A stretch of 64,000 nucleotides of DNA from an uncultured Prevotella sp. (GCA_944319935.1 CALUFM010000028.1:1-64000), one strand, 5' to 3'; shown: positions 27,328 to 37,600, counted from the stretch's first letter. Translations and numbers: made by a program. The notes: a model not told the origin generated them from the letters alone.

Positions 27328-28129
27328 CTCCTTTTTCAGTATAAACGTTAATATTACATTTTAATTTACATTAATTTGATTATTTTTATCCTTGTAACGT
27401 TTGGCTTGTGTGCATGTAATGTTCATTGCGCAATAATCATCATTCGATTAAATGTCTATGTAATAACTTACTTGATGTAATAGTGTTAGGTTACATTTAT
27501 TAAAGTTTTTATTAACTGTATGGATTGTGACATGTTGAGTCAAGGTACTTTTGTGGCATATTGATATTTGATTTGTGCCATTACATTCCAATGTGCTATT
27601 TTGAAAATTGTGAACTTTCCTGCTGAAATAGAAAAAAATGTGTATGGTTTGTCCCTCTTTTTATCGTGAGTCGTGGCGTATGCAGATGCAATTTGCGGCA
27701 AAACGCTTTGCCATAGATGCTCTTTTTACATTGGGAAGGCAGCTTTTTGCAATGCAGTACGCCGCTTTTAGTACCAATGTGTGTGGCGAAGCATGGCTTT
27801 TTGCTTTGCCATAGCCGTTGTTCTTGCCAATTTACATTGCATGTCTTTCGTGTGTCGTGATTTAATATGCTGTGTTTCAGCCAGATACGTTTGCGCGTTT
27901 TTTTAGTCGTATTTTCGTCCAGGGATATTTTATTTTATGAGCGGCATGTTTGTGATGCGTCATTGAAAACCAAAGTGTAAGTTAAATACGCGAAAAAGTG
28001 TCATAAAGACTTTTTTGCCAGCATGAAAAGAAAAACGTTGTGACATTGTTGTGTGTTATGGATTTAATATAAAAGACGTGTAAGTGAAATGTGTCACAAT
28101 AGCTCAAAATGTGAATTTAACTATTAATT
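27328..28129. other. Gene-free AT-rich region
   Basis: No coding frame is convincing. The left part repeats short TTACATT and GTAATG motifs (27350-27510). The centre (about 27700-27840) carries degenerate modules such as GCTTTTTGCAATG and GCTTTTTGCTTTGCCAT, alternating with GGCAAAACGC. The right part is plain AT-rich sequence leading to the aspS promoter. Confidence 0.5.
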
Positions 28130-28160
28130 TTTGTCCGTTTACGCTTTTTTTGTAATTTTG
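28130..28160 (+). promoter_or_regulatory. Promoter of aspS
   Basis: TTTG (28130-28133), a 19-bp spacer and TAATTTTG (28153-28160) form a complete -33/-7 promoter. The leader to the ATG is about 25 nt. Confidence 0.85.
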
Positions 28161-28191
28161 CATTTAGATTTATTAGTAATATTACGGAATT

Positions 28192-29958
28192 ATGTATAGG
28201 ACGAATACGTGTGGCGAGTTGCGCATTACGGATGCCGGCAAGCAGGTGACGCTTGCAGGATGGGTGCAGCGCAGCCGTAAGATGGGAGGCATGACCTTTG
28301 TTGACCTCCGTGACCGTTATGGAATAACACAGTTGGTTTTCAACGAGAATGACGACGCTGAACTTTGCGCTGCGTCAAACAAGTTGGGACGCGAGTATTG
28401 CATCCAAGTGGAAGGCACAGTGCGTGAACGGGAGAGTAAGAACGCCAATCTGCCTACTGGTGAAATAGAGGTTATAGCGACAAAGTTGACTGTCCTGAGC
28501 GAAAGTCTTACGCCTCCGTTTACGATTGAAGATAATACCGATGGTGGAGACGACATCCGCATGAAATACCGTTATTTGGATTTGCGTCGTCCGTCTGTGC
28601 GTAAAAATCTGGAGCTGCGTCACCGTATGACCATCCTTATACGCAACTTTTTGGATTCAAAGGATTTCATAGAGGTGGAGACACCTATATTAATAGGTAG
28701 TACGCCGGAAGGCGCGCGCGATTTTGTTGTGCCGTCACGAATGAACCCTGGACAGTTTTACGCTTTGCCGCAAAGTCCGCAGACGTTGAAACAGTTGTTG
28801 ATGGTGAGCGGCTTTGACCGCTATTTCCAGATAGCAAAGTGCTTCCGTGACGAGGATTTGCGCGCAGACCGCCAGCCGGAGTTCACACAGATAGACTGTG
28901 AGATGTCATTTGTGGACCAGGATGACGTAATCAACCTGTTTGAGGATATGTGCCGCCATTTGTTCAAGGAAATACGTGGCGTAGAGCTTCCTGCAAAGCT
29001 TCAGCAGATGACATGGGCTGAGGCCATGCGCCGTTTCGGCAGCGACAAGCCAGACTTGAGGTTTGGCATGGAGTTCATAGAGCTGATGGATGTGTTGAAA
29101 GGCACGGGTGAGTTCGGGGTATTCAACAGTGCCGAATATATAGGCGGTATATGTGTGCCCGGTTGCGCAGGTTATACGAGGAAGCAGCTTGACCAGTTGA
29201 CGGATTTCGTAAAGCGTCCGCAAATCGGCGCGAAAGGTTTGGTTTGGGTGAAGTTCAATGAGGACGGAACAATCAAGAGCAGCATAGATAAATTCTATTC
29301 ACCGGAGACAATGCAACGCCTCAAGGAAGTGTCTGGGGCAAAAGACGGTGATTTGCTTCTGATAATGAGCGGTGATAGTGCAAACAAGGCGCGTGTGCAG
29401 CTTTGCAGTTTGCGTCTTGAGATGGGTGACAGGCTCGGGCTGAGAGATAAGGACAAGTTTGAATGCCTGTGGATAATCGACTTCCCGCTGTTTGAGTGGA
29501 GTGACGAGGAGCAGCGTCTCATGTCAACCCACCATCCGTTCACAATGCCCAATCCTGACGATATTCCATTGTTGGAGACCCATCCGGAGCGCGTGCGTGC
29601 AAAGGCGTACGACTTTGTTTGCAACGGAATAGAAGTTGGTGGCGGCAGTCTGCGTATACATGACGGAAAGCTGCAGGAAAAGATGTTCAACATCCTTGGC
29701 TTCACACCAGAGCGTGCAATGGCTCAGTTCGGTTTCTTGATAAACGCTTTCAAGTATGGTGCGCCGCCTCATGCCGGTTTGGCTTTCGGTCTTGACCGCT
29801 TCGTTTCAATCATGGCCGGTCTTGACAGCATACGTGACTGTATCGCTTTCCCGAAAAACAACAGCGGGCGTGATGTCATGCTTGATGCTCCTGCGCCTCT
29901 TGACCAGAAACAACTTGATGAATTGCAAATAAAGGTTGATTTAAATCAAGAAAAGTAG
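28192..29958 (+). CDS. aspS: Aspartate-tRNA ligase
   Basis: A 588-residue class IIb aminoacyl-tRNA synthetase charging tRNA-Asp. The N-terminal OB fold (residues about 15-105: [20 protein letters not shown]) binds the anticodon. The catalytic core has RYLDLRR (motif 1 region), [18 protein letters not shown] (motif 2) and [15 protein letters not shown] (motif 3). The bacterial GAD insertion lies at about 290-420. Length is typical of bacterial AspRS. Whether it is discriminating or also charges tRNA-Asn cannot be decided here. It is a single gene with its own promoter. Confidence 0.97.
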   Translation: MYRTNTCGELRITDAGKQVTLAGWVQRSRKMGGMTFVDLRDRYGITQLVFNENDDAELCAASNKLGREYCIQVEGTVRERESKNANLPTGEIEVIATKLTVLSESLTPPFTIEDNTDGGDDIRMKYRYLDLRRPSVRKNLELRHRMTILIRNFLDSKDFIEVETPILIGSTPEGARDFVVPSRMNPGQFYALPQSPQTLKQLLMVSGFDRYFQIAKCFRDEDLRADRQPEFTQIDCEMSFVDQDDVINLFEDMCRHLFKEIRGVELPAKLQQMTWAEAMRRFGSDKPDLRFGMEFIELMDVLKGTGEFGVFNSAEYIGGICVPGCAGYTRKQLDQLTDFVKRPQIGAKGLVWVKFNEDGTIKSSIDKFYSPETMQRLKEVSGAKDGDLLLIMSGDSANKARVQLCSLRLEMGDRLGLRDKDKFECLWIIDFPLFEWSDEEQRLMSTHHPFTMPNPDDIPLLETHPERVRAKAYDFVCNGIEVGGGSLRIHDGKLQEKMFNILGFTPERAMAQFGFLINAFKYGAPPHAGLAFGLDRFVSIMAGLDSIRDCIAFPKNNSGRDVMLDAPAPLDQKQLDELQIKVDLNQEK

Positions 29959-30031
29959 GCTTGCTTGTCAAGGTCGCTGCTGAAGGTTGATTTTATTTTG
30001 GAAAAAGTGTCACTATTTTGGATAAAAGCAC

Positions 30032-30039
30032 TATATTTG
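30032..30039 (+). promoter_or_regulatory. -7 box of the DUF2582 gene
   Basis: TATATTTG fits the consensus TAnnTTTG. The leader would be about 58 nt. No -33 TTTG is placed correctly. Confidence 0.5.
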
Positions 30040-30103
30040 CAGCGGATAAATGAAAAGATTGTTATCTGTGAAAGTGTAAATTTAACGTGATTTTACTTTG
30101 ATT

Positions 30104-30400
30104 ATGACTGAAAAGAAAGAAACCGTAAAGAAGACCGCAACATCTAAGGCTGCGGCTGAGAAGAAAGCAGCACCAAGGAGATGTACTGCAAAGAAAGTTG
30201 TTTTTGACATCAATGCAGAAAGTGTGGGCTTTAAAGCCGGTGATGTTTATCAGGCTCTTGCCACTGCGGGCAAGTCACTCAGTGTAGCAGAAATAGCCAA
30301 GACCGCTAAAATCAGCGAGGAAGAAACTCTGCTGGGTATGGGCTGGCTCTTCAAGGAGGGCAAGATTAAGGCTGAGGAAAACATGATAACATTGGCTTAA
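30104..30400 (+). CDS. Winged helix-turn-helix protein, DUF2582
   Basis: A 98-residue basic protein. Residues 1-35 are Lys/Ala-rich and disordered (MTEKKETVKKTATSKAAAEK). Residues about 38-98 form a winged-helix domain of the DUF2582 type: SVGFKAGDVYQALATAGKSL, SVAEIAKTAKISEEETLLGM, GWLFKEGKI. The histone-like tail suggests DNA or RNA binding; targets are unknown. I start at the ATG at 30104; a TTG six bases upstream in frame is less likely. A good terminator follows 18 bp after the stop. Confidence 0.85.
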   Translation: MTEKKETVKKTATSKAAAEKKAAPRRCTAKKVVFDINAESVGFKAGDVYQALATAGKSLSVAEIAKTAKISEEETLLGMGWLFKEGKIKAEENMITLA

Positions 30401-30418
30401 TAGGCCAAAACGATATGC

Positions 30419-30458
30419 AAGAAGGGCTGGAAGTAAAACCTTACCGGTCCTTCTTTAT
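30419..30458 (+). terminator. Terminator of the DUF2582 gene
   Basis: AAGAAGGGCTGG (30419-30430) pairs with CCGGTCCTTCTT (30444-30455) over 12 positions, allowing two G-U pairs. A short T-rich tail follows. It ends 10 bp before the next start codon. Confidence 0.7.
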
Positions 30459-30467
30459 TCTAATTCT

Positions 30468-30797
30468 ATGAACTACGACCGTGAAATACTTTTCATTCTT
30501 AATGAGGCTGGCCCCAAAGGTCTGAGCATACGGAAAATAACCATGCACGTATTCAATAAATGCAATGGTTTGTTTGATGTGATATCATTGGAGGATGTTC
30601 ATCGCTATGTCGCTTCTTACTTGATTAAAAACAGCAAGGCTGCTGATTCTGTCATAGAACGGACTGGTGTCCGTGGGGTGTACCGCTTAAACCTTGAAAA
30701 TACGTCGAATCAACTGCAATTCGATTTTAAAGATGATGTTATAGGCGAGAAAAATTGCGTTAAGGCGGAAGATGACATGTCTTTGTCTCTGTTTTGA
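30468..30797 (+). CDS. Small conserved-looking protein, HARE-HTH-like
   Basis: A 109-residue protein that I cannot place with certainty. Residues 5-80 (EILFILNEAGPKGLSIRKIT; VHRYVASYLIKNSKAADSVI; TGVRGVYRLN) look like a small helical domain with a C-terminal wing, resembling the HARE-HTH or winged-helix pattern in which a final Gly-Val-Tyr-Arg-Leu strand closes the fold. The last 30 residues are acidic and probably flexible. It begins 10 bp after a terminator and has no obvious promoter, so it may be expressed by read-through from the DUF2582 gene. A role in DNA binding or RNA-polymerase contact is only inferred from the fold. Confidence 0.6.
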   Translation: MNYDREILFILNEAGPKGLSIRKITMHVFNKCNGLFDVISLEDVHRYVASYLIKNSKAADSVIERTGVRGVYRLNLENTSNQLQFDFKDDVIGEKNCVKAEDDMSLSLF

Positions 30798-30875
30798 TAT
30801 TTTTTTGAAAGGCCGATGCTGGGTTTTGTAGCCTTATACGGCCTGCAAACGATTAAATCTATAAAACAAATTTTT

Positions 30876-32375
30876 ATGTCTGGAAGATATTTATTGGGTT
30901 TTGATGTCGGAAGTTCATCAGTCAAAGCGTCTTTGGTTGATGTTGACAGCGGTGCATGTGTGGCATCGGCTTTTTACCCGGAAAAGGAAGCTCCAATAAC
31001 GGCGGTTAAGGCGGGATGGGCTGAACAAGACCCTGAGATGTGGTGGAAGAACGCCAAATTGAGCCTGAAAAAGGTCATGGCTGATGCATCTGTGACAGGG
31101 GAAGACATTAAGGCTATAGGCATCTCGTACCAGATGCACGGTTTGGTTTGTGTTGATAAAAATTTGGAAGTGCTGCGCCCGTCAATAATTTGGTGCGATT
31201 CAAGGGCTGTGCCTTACGGAGAAAAGGCTTTTGGTGATTTGGGCGCAGATAAGTGTTTAAGTCATCTGCTTAATTCGCCGGGTAATTTTACGGCGGCAAA
31301 GTTGGCATGGGTAAAAGACAATGAGCCTGACTTGTTCAACAATATATATAAAATAATGCTTCCCGGCGACTATCTGGCCATGCGCCTTAGCGGTGTGGTG
31401 AATACAACGATAAGCGGCTTGAGTGAAGGCATGTTTTGGGATTTCAAGAATAAGGAGACGGCGGGCTTTTTGCTTGACTACTTCGGTTTTGACAGCGACA
31501 TCATAGCTGATATTGTTCCAACATTCAGCGTGCAAAGTGAGGTTTGTGCATCTGCAGCAAAAGAGTTGGGCTTGAAAGAAGGTATTCCTATTAGTTATCG
31601 TGCCGGTGACCAGCCAAATAATGCATTGAGCCTCAATGTTTTCAATCCAGGGGAAATAGCTTCGACTGCGGGTACTTCCGGCGTTGTGTATGGAGTGCTT
31701 GGAGATGTAAATTACGATAAGCGCAGCCGTGTGAATACGTTTGCACATGTCAATTATACAAAAGAGATTAACCGTTTGGGAGTGCTTTTGTGCATAAACG
31801 GTACAGGAATATTAAATGCCTGGGTGCGCAGGAATATAGCCCCGGACGGCATGTCGTATTCGGAAATGAACGACATGATGGCCTCTGTGCCTATCGGAAG
31901 TGACGGCGTGACGGTTATTCCGTTTGGCAATGGTGCGGAACGTGTGCTTGAAAACAAGGAAACAGGATGCTCTATAAACGGCTTGAATTTCAATAAACAC
32001 GGTAAGGCGCACATTATGCGTGCGGCGCAAGAGGGTATTGTGTTCAGTTTCTGTTATGGCATGGAGGTAATGCAACAGATGGGCATGGACATTAGGAAAA
32101 TACATGCAGGTAGGGCAAATATGTTCCTTAGCGACGTTTTCCGTAAGACATTGGCTGGCGTAAGTGGTGCAACGATAGAGCTTTATGAAACCGATGGCAG
32201 TGTGGGGGCTGCCAAAGGAGCTGGCATGGGATGTGGTATTTACAAGAATCACGATGAGGCTTTTTCCACATTGAAAAAACTTTCCGTAATAGAACCTGAT
32301 GAGGCGCAAAGGCCGGAATATCTGGAAGCATATTCTTTATGGAAAGAAAACTTGCAACGAATTGTCAGGAAATAA
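30876..32375 (+). CDS. xylB: Xylulokinase (FGGY family)
   Basis: A 499-residue sugar kinase that phosphorylates D-xylulose to xylulose-5-phosphate. The N-terminal ATPase fold has YLLGFDVGSSSVKASLVDVD, GISYQMHGLVCVD and WCDSRAVPYGEK. The second domain has RAGDQPNNALSLNVF, TAGTSGVVYG and GSVGAAKGAGMGCGIY. I start at the ATG at 30876 because the family begins with this strand; the open frame upstream adds 20 unrelated residues. It lies 56 bp before xylA, which makes its substrate. Other FGGY kinases are possible on sequence alone, but the neighbour settles the choice. Confidence 0.92.
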   Translation: MSGRYLLGFDVGSSSVKASLVDVDSGACVASAFYPEKEAPITAVKAGWAEQDPEMWWKNAKLSLKKVMADASVTGEDIKAIGISYQMHGLVCVDKNLEVLRPSIIWCDSRAVPYGEKAFGDLGADKCLSHLLNSPGNFTAAKLAWVKDNEPDLFNNIYKIMLPGDYLAMRLSGVVNTTISGLSEGMFWDFKNKETAGFLLDYFGFDSDIIADIVPTFSVQSEVCASAAKELGLKEGIPISYRAGDQPNNALSLNVFNPGEIASTAGTSGVVYGVLGDVNYDKRSRVNTFAHVNYTKEINRLGVLLCINGTGILNAWVRRNIAPDGMSYSEMNDMMASVPIGSDGVTVIPFGNGAERVLENKETGCSINGLNFNKHGKAHIMRAAQEGIVFSFCYGMEVMQQMGMDIRKIHAGRANMFLSDVFRKTLAGVSGATIELYETDGSVGAAKGAGMGCGIYKNHDEAFSTLKKLSVIEPDEAQRPEYLEAYSLWKENLQRIVRK

Positions 32376-32431
32376 ACGCATAGATATAGAATTGGCTTAA
32401 AAAATATAACAACCTACTAAAATCAGTTATT

Positions 32432-33748
32432 ATGGCAAAAGAGTATTTTCCGCAAATAGGAAAGATTAAGTATGAAGGTGTTAATAGCACCAACCCGTTA
32501 GCTTACCATTATTATGACGCTGAAAAAGTGATAATGGGTAAGAAGATGAAAGATTGGTTGAAGTTTGCTATGGCTTGGTGGCATACACTCGGTCCTGCAA
32601 GCAGTGACCAATTTGGAGGTGGAACCCGTGTATATCCTTGGGATGTCAAGGCGGATGCGGTAGAGCGCGCGAAAGACAAGATGGACGCGGGTTTTGAGAT
32701 TATGGAAAAACTCGGTATCGAGTATTTTTGTTTTCATGACGTAGACCTTGTAGATGAAGGTGATACCATAGAAGAATACGAGGCACGCATGAATGCTATT
32801 ACTGACTATGCCTTGGAGAAAATGAAAGGCACGAATATCAAGAACCTTTGGGGAACAGCCAATGTTTTCGGACACAAGCGTTACATGAACGGTGCTGCAA
32901 CCAATCCGGATTTTGATGTTGTGGCTCGTGCCGCTGTCCAAATCAAGAACGCAATAGATGCGACGATTAAACTTGGTGGAACAAATTATGTGTTCTGGGG
33001 TGGTCGTGAAGGTTATATGAGTTTGCTGAATACTCAGATGCAACGTGAGAAAGACCATTTGGCAAATATGTTGAAGGCCGCACGCGATTATGCGCGTGCG
33101 AAAGGTTTTAAAGGCACGTTCCTTATAGAGCCTAAGCCAATGGAGCCGACAAAGCATCAGTATGATGTTGATACGGAGACTGTTATTGGTTTCTTGCGCG
33201 CACATGGTTTGGATAAAGATTTCAAGGTGAACATAGAGGTTAACCATGCGACTCTTGCAGGTCATACGTTTGACCATGAATTAGCTGTAGCTGTAGACAA
33301 TGGTATGCTTGGCAGCATAGACGCAAACCGTGGTGATTATCAGAACGGTTGGGATACAGACCAGTTCCCAATAGACAACTGGGAACTTACGCAGGCTATG
33401 ATGCATATTATACGCAATGGCGGTTTGGGCAATGGCGGTTCAAACTTTGACGCTAAGATACGTCGCAATTCAACCGATTTGGAGGACCTTTTCATTGCGC
33501 ACATAAGTGGTATGGATGCAATGGCGCGCGCATTGGAAAATGCGGCAAACATTATTGAAAACTCTCCTCTTTGCCAGATGGTAAAAGACCGTTATGCGTC
33601 ATTTGATTCGGGTAAGGGAAAGGATTTTGAAGAAGGGAAACTTTCGTTGGAAGATATTGTTGCTTATGCCAAGGAAAAAGGTGAACCCAAACAAACTTCA
33701 GGTAAGCAAGAACTGTATGAAACAATCGTAAGTTGGTATTGTAAATAA
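32432..33748 (+). CDS. xylA: Xylose isomerase
   Basis: A 438-residue metal-dependent isomerase converting D-xylose to D-xylulose. Family signatures: [20 protein letters not shown] with the catalytic His, [35 protein letters not shown] and [20 protein letters not shown] with metal-binding Asp and His residues. The length fits the class II group. With xylB upstream it feeds xylose into the pentose-phosphate pathway, whose rpiB and tkt genes are also in this window. No regulator or transporter for xylose is adjacent. A strong terminator follows 31 bp after the stop. Confidence 0.97.
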   Translation: MAKEYFPQIGKIKYEGVNSTNPLAYHYYDAEKVIMGKKMKDWLKFAMAWWHTLGPASSDQFGGGTRVYPWDVKADAVERAKDKMDAGFEIMEKLGIEYFCFHDVDLVDEGDTIEEYEARMNAITDYALEKMKGTNIKNLWGTANVFGHKRYMNGAATNPDFDVVARAAVQIKNAIDATIKLGGTNYVFWGGREGYMSLLNTQMQREKDHLANMLKAARDYARAKGFKGTFLIEPKPMEPTKHQYDVDTETVIGFLRAHGLDKDFKVNIEVNHATLAGHTFDHELAVAVDNGMLGSIDANRGDYQNGWDTDQFPIDNWELTQAMMHIIRNGGLGNGGSNFDAKIRRNSTDLEDLFIAHISGMDAMARALENAANIIENSPLCQMVKDRYASFDSGKGKDFEEGKLSLEDIVAYAKEKGEPKQTSGKQELYETIVSWYCK

Positions 33749-33779
33749 TGTGTACGGCTTGTTTGCCGGTGATTTTAAC

Positions 33780-33809
33780 AAAAGGCGGAATTTTTATTCC
33801 GCCTTTTTT
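33780..33809 (+). terminator. Terminator of xylB-xylA
   Basis: AAAAGGCGGAAT and ATTCCGCCTTTT pair around a TTT loop and end in a run of T. Confidence 0.92.
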
Positions 33810-33841
33810 GTATTTTCCCTATGCGGTATCCTTTTTTTTTG

Positions 33842-33849
33842 TACCTTTG
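33842..33849 (+). promoter_or_regulatory. -7 box of manC-gmd-fcl
   Basis: TACCTTTG matches the -7 consensus 27 bp upstream of the chosen ATG. The upstream open frame from 33748 would have to be translated across this box, which supports the ATG at 33877. Confidence 0.65.
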
Positions 33850-33876
33850 CCTTTGTATTTTGATTATTTTTATGTT

Positions 33877-34947
33877 ATGGCATATTCAAACAATCATTTA
33901 GTCATAATGGCCGGTGGAGTGGGAAGCCGTTTCTGGCCAATGAGTACGGCAGAGAAGCCAAAACAATTCATAGACGTGCTGGGTACAGGACGTTCCTTAT
34001 TACAGCTTACGTTTGATAGGTTTCAAGGAGTTTGCAATCCGGAAAATGTATGGGTTGTTACAGGTTTGAAATATAAAGATTTGGTGAAAGAGCAATTGCC
34101 GGAGATACCTGAAAGCAACATCCTTTGTGAGCCTTGCAGGCGTAATACAGCACCTTGTATTGCATACGTTAGCTGGAAGATAAAGGCTAAGGACAGGAAC
34201 GCAAATATTGTAGTTTCCCCAAGTGACCATATCGTTATGAATGTAAACGAGTTCCGTCGTGTGGTTACACAGTGCTTAAAGTTTACGGGTGAAACTGACG
34301 CGATAATAACCTTAGGCATGACACCGACACGGCCAGAAACAGGTTATGGATACATTCAGGCCGATTTGTCTTTAAGTTCTCCGCGCAATAAAGAGATATT
34401 CAGGGTTGATTCTTTCCGTGAGAAGCCAGATTTGGAAACAGCTCAAAGGTATATAAAGAATAAAAGCTATTTCTGGAATGCGGGTATTTTTATGTGGAGC
34501 GTGAATACCATCGTTAATGCTTTTAGGATATACCAACCGGCATTGAGCAAGGTCTTTGAAGATTTGTTGCCTGTTTATGGGACTTCACAAGAACAGGAAG
34601 AAATAAACAAGCATTTTCCTGAATGCGAAAACATTTCAGTTGATTATGCCATAATGGAGAAGGCTGAAGAGATTTTTGTTTGTCCCGCTGATTTTGGCTG
34701 GAGTGACTTGGGTACTTGGGGCTCATTGTTGGTGCAAACAAAAAAAGACCTTTATGGAAATGGTGTGATAGGTGACAATGTGTCGCTTTATGACACTCAT
34801 AATTGCATAGTTCATGCATTGGATAAGAAAAAAGTAGTGATACAGGGATTGGATGGTTTCATCGTGGCTGACAAAGATGACAAATTGTTGATTTGTAAAT
34901 TGTCAGAAGAACAGCGGATAAAGCAATTCTCCGATAGTGAAAAATAA
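33877..34947 (+). CDS. manC: Mannose-1-phosphate guanylyltransferase
   Basis: A 356-residue enzyme making GDP-mannose from GTP and mannose-1-phosphate. The nucleotidyltransferase signature is VIMAGGVGSRFWPMSTAEKP; FREKPDLETA and WNAGIFMW mark the sugar-phosphate site. Only the guanylyltransferase part is present, without the C-terminal isomerase cupin of longer ManC/AlgA proteins. I start at the ATG at 33877; the frame stays open 43 codons further up, but that stretch is hydrophobic filler overlapping the xylA terminator and the promoter box. It is first in an operon with gmd and fcl for GDP-L-fucose. Confidence 0.93.
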   Translation: MAYSNNHLVIMAGGVGSRFWPMSTAEKPKQFIDVLGTGRSLLQLTFDRFQGVCNPENVWVVTGLKYKDLVKEQLPEIPESNILCEPCRRNTAPCIAYVSWKIKAKDRNANIVVSPSDHIVMNVNEFRRVVTQCLKFTGETDAIITLGMTPTRPETGYGYIQADLSLSSPRNKEIFRVDSFREKPDLETAQRYIKNKSYFWNAGIFMWSVNTIVNAFRIYQPALSKVFEDLLPVYGTSQEQEEINKHFPECENISVDYAIMEKAEEIFVCPADFGWSDLGTWGSLLVQTKKDLYGNGVIGDNVSLYDTHNCIVHALDKKKVVIQGLDGFIVADKDDKLLICKLSEEQRIKQFSDSEK

Positions 34948-34979
34948 GAACCAACATATAAAAACATATAAATAAAGAA

Positions 34980-36065
34980 ATGAAAAAAAACGTTGCATTA
35001 ATTACGGGAATAACAGGCCAGGACGGGTCTTACTTGGCCGAGTTCCTTATTGAGAAAGGTTATGATGTTCATGGTTTGTTGCGTCGTTCTTCATCATTTA
35101 ATACTGGAAGAATAGAACATCTGTATTTGGACGAATGGGTGCGTGATATGAAAAAGTCGCGCCTTGTCAATTTGCATTGGGCTGATATGACTGATTCGTC
35201 TTCATTGATTAGGATTATCGGGGAAATACGTCCTACCGAGATTTATAATCTTGCGGCTCAGAGCCATGTTAAGGTATCATTTGATGTGCCAGAGTATACA
35301 GCCGAAACTGACGCTGTAGGTGTGTTGCGTCTCTTGGAAGCTGTCCGTATATGCGGATTGGACAAAACTTGTCGAATATACCAAGCGTCAACATCGGAAC
35401 TTTACGGCAAGGTTCAGGAAGTTCCGCAAAGTGAAACAACGCCGTTTTACCCACGTTCCCCTTATTCGGTAGCCAAGCTTTACGGTTTTTGGATTATGAA
35501 GAACTATCGTGAAAGTTATGACATGTACTGTTGTAACGGCATCTTGTTCAATCACGAAAGCGAACGCAGGGGAGAGAACTTTGTAACACGTAAAATCACG
35601 CTTGCCGCTTGCCGCATAGCCCAAGGATTCCAGGACAAGCTTTATTTGGGGAACCTTGACGCACGACGCGATTGGGGGTATGCCCGTGATTATGTCGAAT
35701 GCATGTGGATGATACTGCAACAGCCTGAACCAGATGATTTTGTTATTGCCACAGGCGAGATGCATACGGTACGTGAATTTTGCACATTGGCATTCAAGGA
35801 GGTTGGTATAGAGCTGAGATGGGAAGGCGAAGGTGTTGATGAAAAAGGTATCGACGTGAATACCGGAAAGGTTTTGGTTGAAGTGGACCCGAAATATTTC
35901 CGCCCATGTGAGGTTGACCAACTTCTTGGAAATCCAGCTAAAGCAAAGAAAATACTTGGATGGAATCCGAGAAAGACGTCTTTTGAAGAATTGGTTAGAA
36001 TAATGGTTAAGCATGATATGAAGTTTGTCAAGAAACTTTACATCAAGGCTCAAATGGCAGAATAA
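34980..36065 (+). CDS. gmd: GDP-mannose 4,6-dehydratase
   Basis: A 361-residue short-chain dehydrogenase-like enzyme converting GDP-D-mannose to GDP-4-keto-6-deoxymannose. The NADP site is [20 protein letters not shown] and the substrate loop [17 protein letters not shown]. The catalytic Tyr-Lys pair is in [27 protein letters not shown] and [17 protein letters not shown] are further Gmd signatures. It lies 32 bp after manC and 2 bp before fcl, so the three steps from mannose-1-phosphate to GDP-L-fucose are co-expressed. The product feeds capsule, O-antigen or glycoprotein fucosylation. Confidence 0.96.
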   Translation: MKKNVALITGITGQDGSYLAEFLIEKGYDVHGLLRRSSSFNTGRIEHLYLDEWVRDMKKSRLVNLHWADMTDSSSLIRIIGEIRPTEIYNLAAQSHVKVSFDVPEYTAETDAVGVLRLLEAVRICGLDKTCRIYQASTSELYGKVQEVPQSETTPFYPRSPYSVAKLYGFWIMKNYRESYDMYCCNGILFNHESERRGENFVTRKITLAACRIAQGFQDKLYLGNLDARRDWGYARDYVECMWMILQQPEPDDFVIATGEMHTVREFCTLAFKEVGIELRWEGEGVDEKGIDVNTGKVLVEVDPKYFRPCEVDQLLGNPAKAKKILGWNPRKTSFEELVRIMVKHDMKFVKKLYIKAQMAE

Positions 36066-36067
36066 TA

Positions 36068-37168
36068 ATGTTTGACAAAAATCTAAAGATATATGTAGCC
36101 GGGCATAATGGTCTTGTTGGTTCGGCTATATGGAATAATCTGAAATCGCGTGGTTATTACAACCTTGTTGGTCGTAGCCACAAGGATTTAGACTTGCTCG
36201 ACCCTGTTGCCGTTAAGGCTTTTTTTGATGAAGAACAGCCTGACGCTGTTGTCCTTGCGGCTGCGCATGTCGGTGGAATAATGGCAAATCTTCATTATCG
36301 TGCAGATTTTATTTACCAGAATCTGCAGATACAACAAAATGTCATAGGCGAGAGCTTTCGACATGGCGTAAAGAAATTGTTGTTCTTGGGGAGTACATGC
36401 ATTTATCCACGCATGGCTCCGCAGCCTATGCGTGAAGACGCGTTGCTGACATCCGAGCTTGAATATACAAATGAGCCGTATGCCATAGCGAAGATAGCAG
36501 GATTGAAGATGTGTGAAAGTTTCAGCCTTCAATATGGATGCAATTATATTGCGGTTATGCCGACCAATCTTTACGGGCCTAATGACAATTTCCATCTGGA
36601 GAACAGCCACGTTTTGCCTGCCATGATACGCAAAGTGCATTTGGCCAAGTGCTTGAATGAAGGATTGTGGGATGAGGTCAGGAAAGACCTTGATTTGCGT
36701 CCGGTGGAAGGTGTCAGCGGCAAGAGTTCAGAAGAGGAAATTACATCCAAGCTTGCGAAATTCGGAATCTCGTCTTCGGCTGTTACGTTGTGGGGTACGG
36801 GTAGTCCGATGCGTGAATTCTTGTGGAGCGAAGACATGGCTGATGCAAGTGTGCATGTATTGCTGAATGTTGATTTCAAGGATACTTATGATTGTGGTGA
36901 CAAAGAGATAAGGAACTGTCATATAAATATAGGGACAGGTAAAGAACTATCCATACGCGAGCTTGCGGGAAAGGTGATAAAGGAAGTAGGCTTTAAAGGT
37001 GAGCTTAGATGGGATTCTTCAAAACCAGACGGCACGCCACGCAAACTGACAGACGTGTCAAAACTACATGGACTTGGCTGGCATCATAAGGTTGAGATTG
37101 ACGAAGGCGTCCATCGGCTTTATGAATGGTATAAGCAAGGGATATGCATAAACCACAAGACTGAATAA
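36068..37168 (+). CDS. fcl: GDP-L-fucose synthase
   Basis: A 366-residue epimerase-reductase (also wcaG) making GDP-L-fucose from the Gmd product. The NADP site is YVAGHNGLVGSAIW, followed by AAHVGGIMANLHYRADFIYQ. The catalytic Tyr-Lys pair is in YAIAKIAGLKM, and MPTNLYGPNDNFHLENSHVL is characteristic. The segment from about residue 200 to 240 (GVSGKSSEEEITSKLAKFGI) is an insert seen in the longer Bacteroidota form of the enzyme. It starts 2 bp after gmd and ends the operon at a hairpin terminator. Confidence 0.95.
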   Translation: MFDKNLKIYVAGHNGLVGSAIWNNLKSRGYYNLVGRSHKDLDLLDPVAVKAFFDEEQPDAVVLAAAHVGGIMANLHYRADFIYQNLQIQQNVIGESFRHGVKKLLFLGSTCIYPRMAPQPMREDALLTSELEYTNEPYAIAKIAGLKMCESFSLQYGCNYIAVMPTNLYGPNDNFHLENSHVLPAMIRKVHLAKCLNEGLWDEVRKDLDLRPVEGVSGKSSEEEITSKLAKFGISSSAVTLWGTGSPMREFLWSEDMADASVHVLLNVDFKDTYDCGDKEIRNCHINIGTGKELSIRELAGKVIKEVGFKGELRWDSSKPDGTPRKLTDVSKLHGLGWHHKVEIDEGVHRLYEWYKQGICINHKTE

Positions 37169-37194
37169 GCGAATATTTATCATTTCTGACATAT

Positions 37195-37235
37195 TTGCGC
37201 CTCAAGGGAATTCGGCTCCTTTGGGGCGCATTTTC
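37195..37235 (+). terminator. Terminator of manC-gmd-fcl
   Basis: TGCGCCTCAAGG (37196-37207) pairs imperfectly with CCTTTGGGGCGCA (37218-37230) and is followed by TTTTC. Confidence 0.65.
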
Positions 37236-37236
37236 A

Positions 37237-37600
37237 TTATTTGCAGAATACAAATATGGTGAATTTTGATTGGCGGTCTTTTGGCGTGTGAAAAGCCATG
37301 TTGGGTAACGTGAAAGATAGTATATTGCAGGCAAGAATGCCGTCAATCGTTTTTATTGTGATATTTGCGGTGAACATAAAATCCATTTGTTCCTTGAATA
37401 TAAACAGGTGGATTTCAGATTGGATTCCATGTTTGAGTGTAGAATTTACGGACATGTTTTATAAAAAACTGCGCTGTTTTGCAAACCATATATTTCAATT
37501 AAATCAGCAAGAAACTCGCAGACTACTTTTTATATCCTTCAAAGGCTGATTTTTATATATTTTAATACAGGTTTCCATCCATGGTATGAAATATTTTTTG
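37237..37600. other. Gene-free stretch between fcl and gapA
   Basis: No protein-like frame is seen. It contains a degenerate module (GTGTGAAAAGCCATG, then GTAACGTGAAAGATAG, about 37286-37322) and a wide inverted repeat AAATCAGC (37501-37508) with GCTGATTT (37545-37552) followed by T. A short untranslated transcript ending there is possible but unsupported by a clear promoter. Confidence 0.45.

Noticed and set aside
30816..30875. Longer start of xylulokinase
   Set aside because: The extra 20 residues do not resemble the family, whose first strand begins directly after the ATG at 30876.
33748..33876. Longer start of manC
   Set aside because: It would run through the xylA terminator and the TACCTTTG box and adds a hydrophobic stretch absent from the family.
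37298..37549. 83-codon plus-strand frame between fcl and gapA
   Set aside because: It crosses repeat modules and an inverted repeat and has no protein-like composition.
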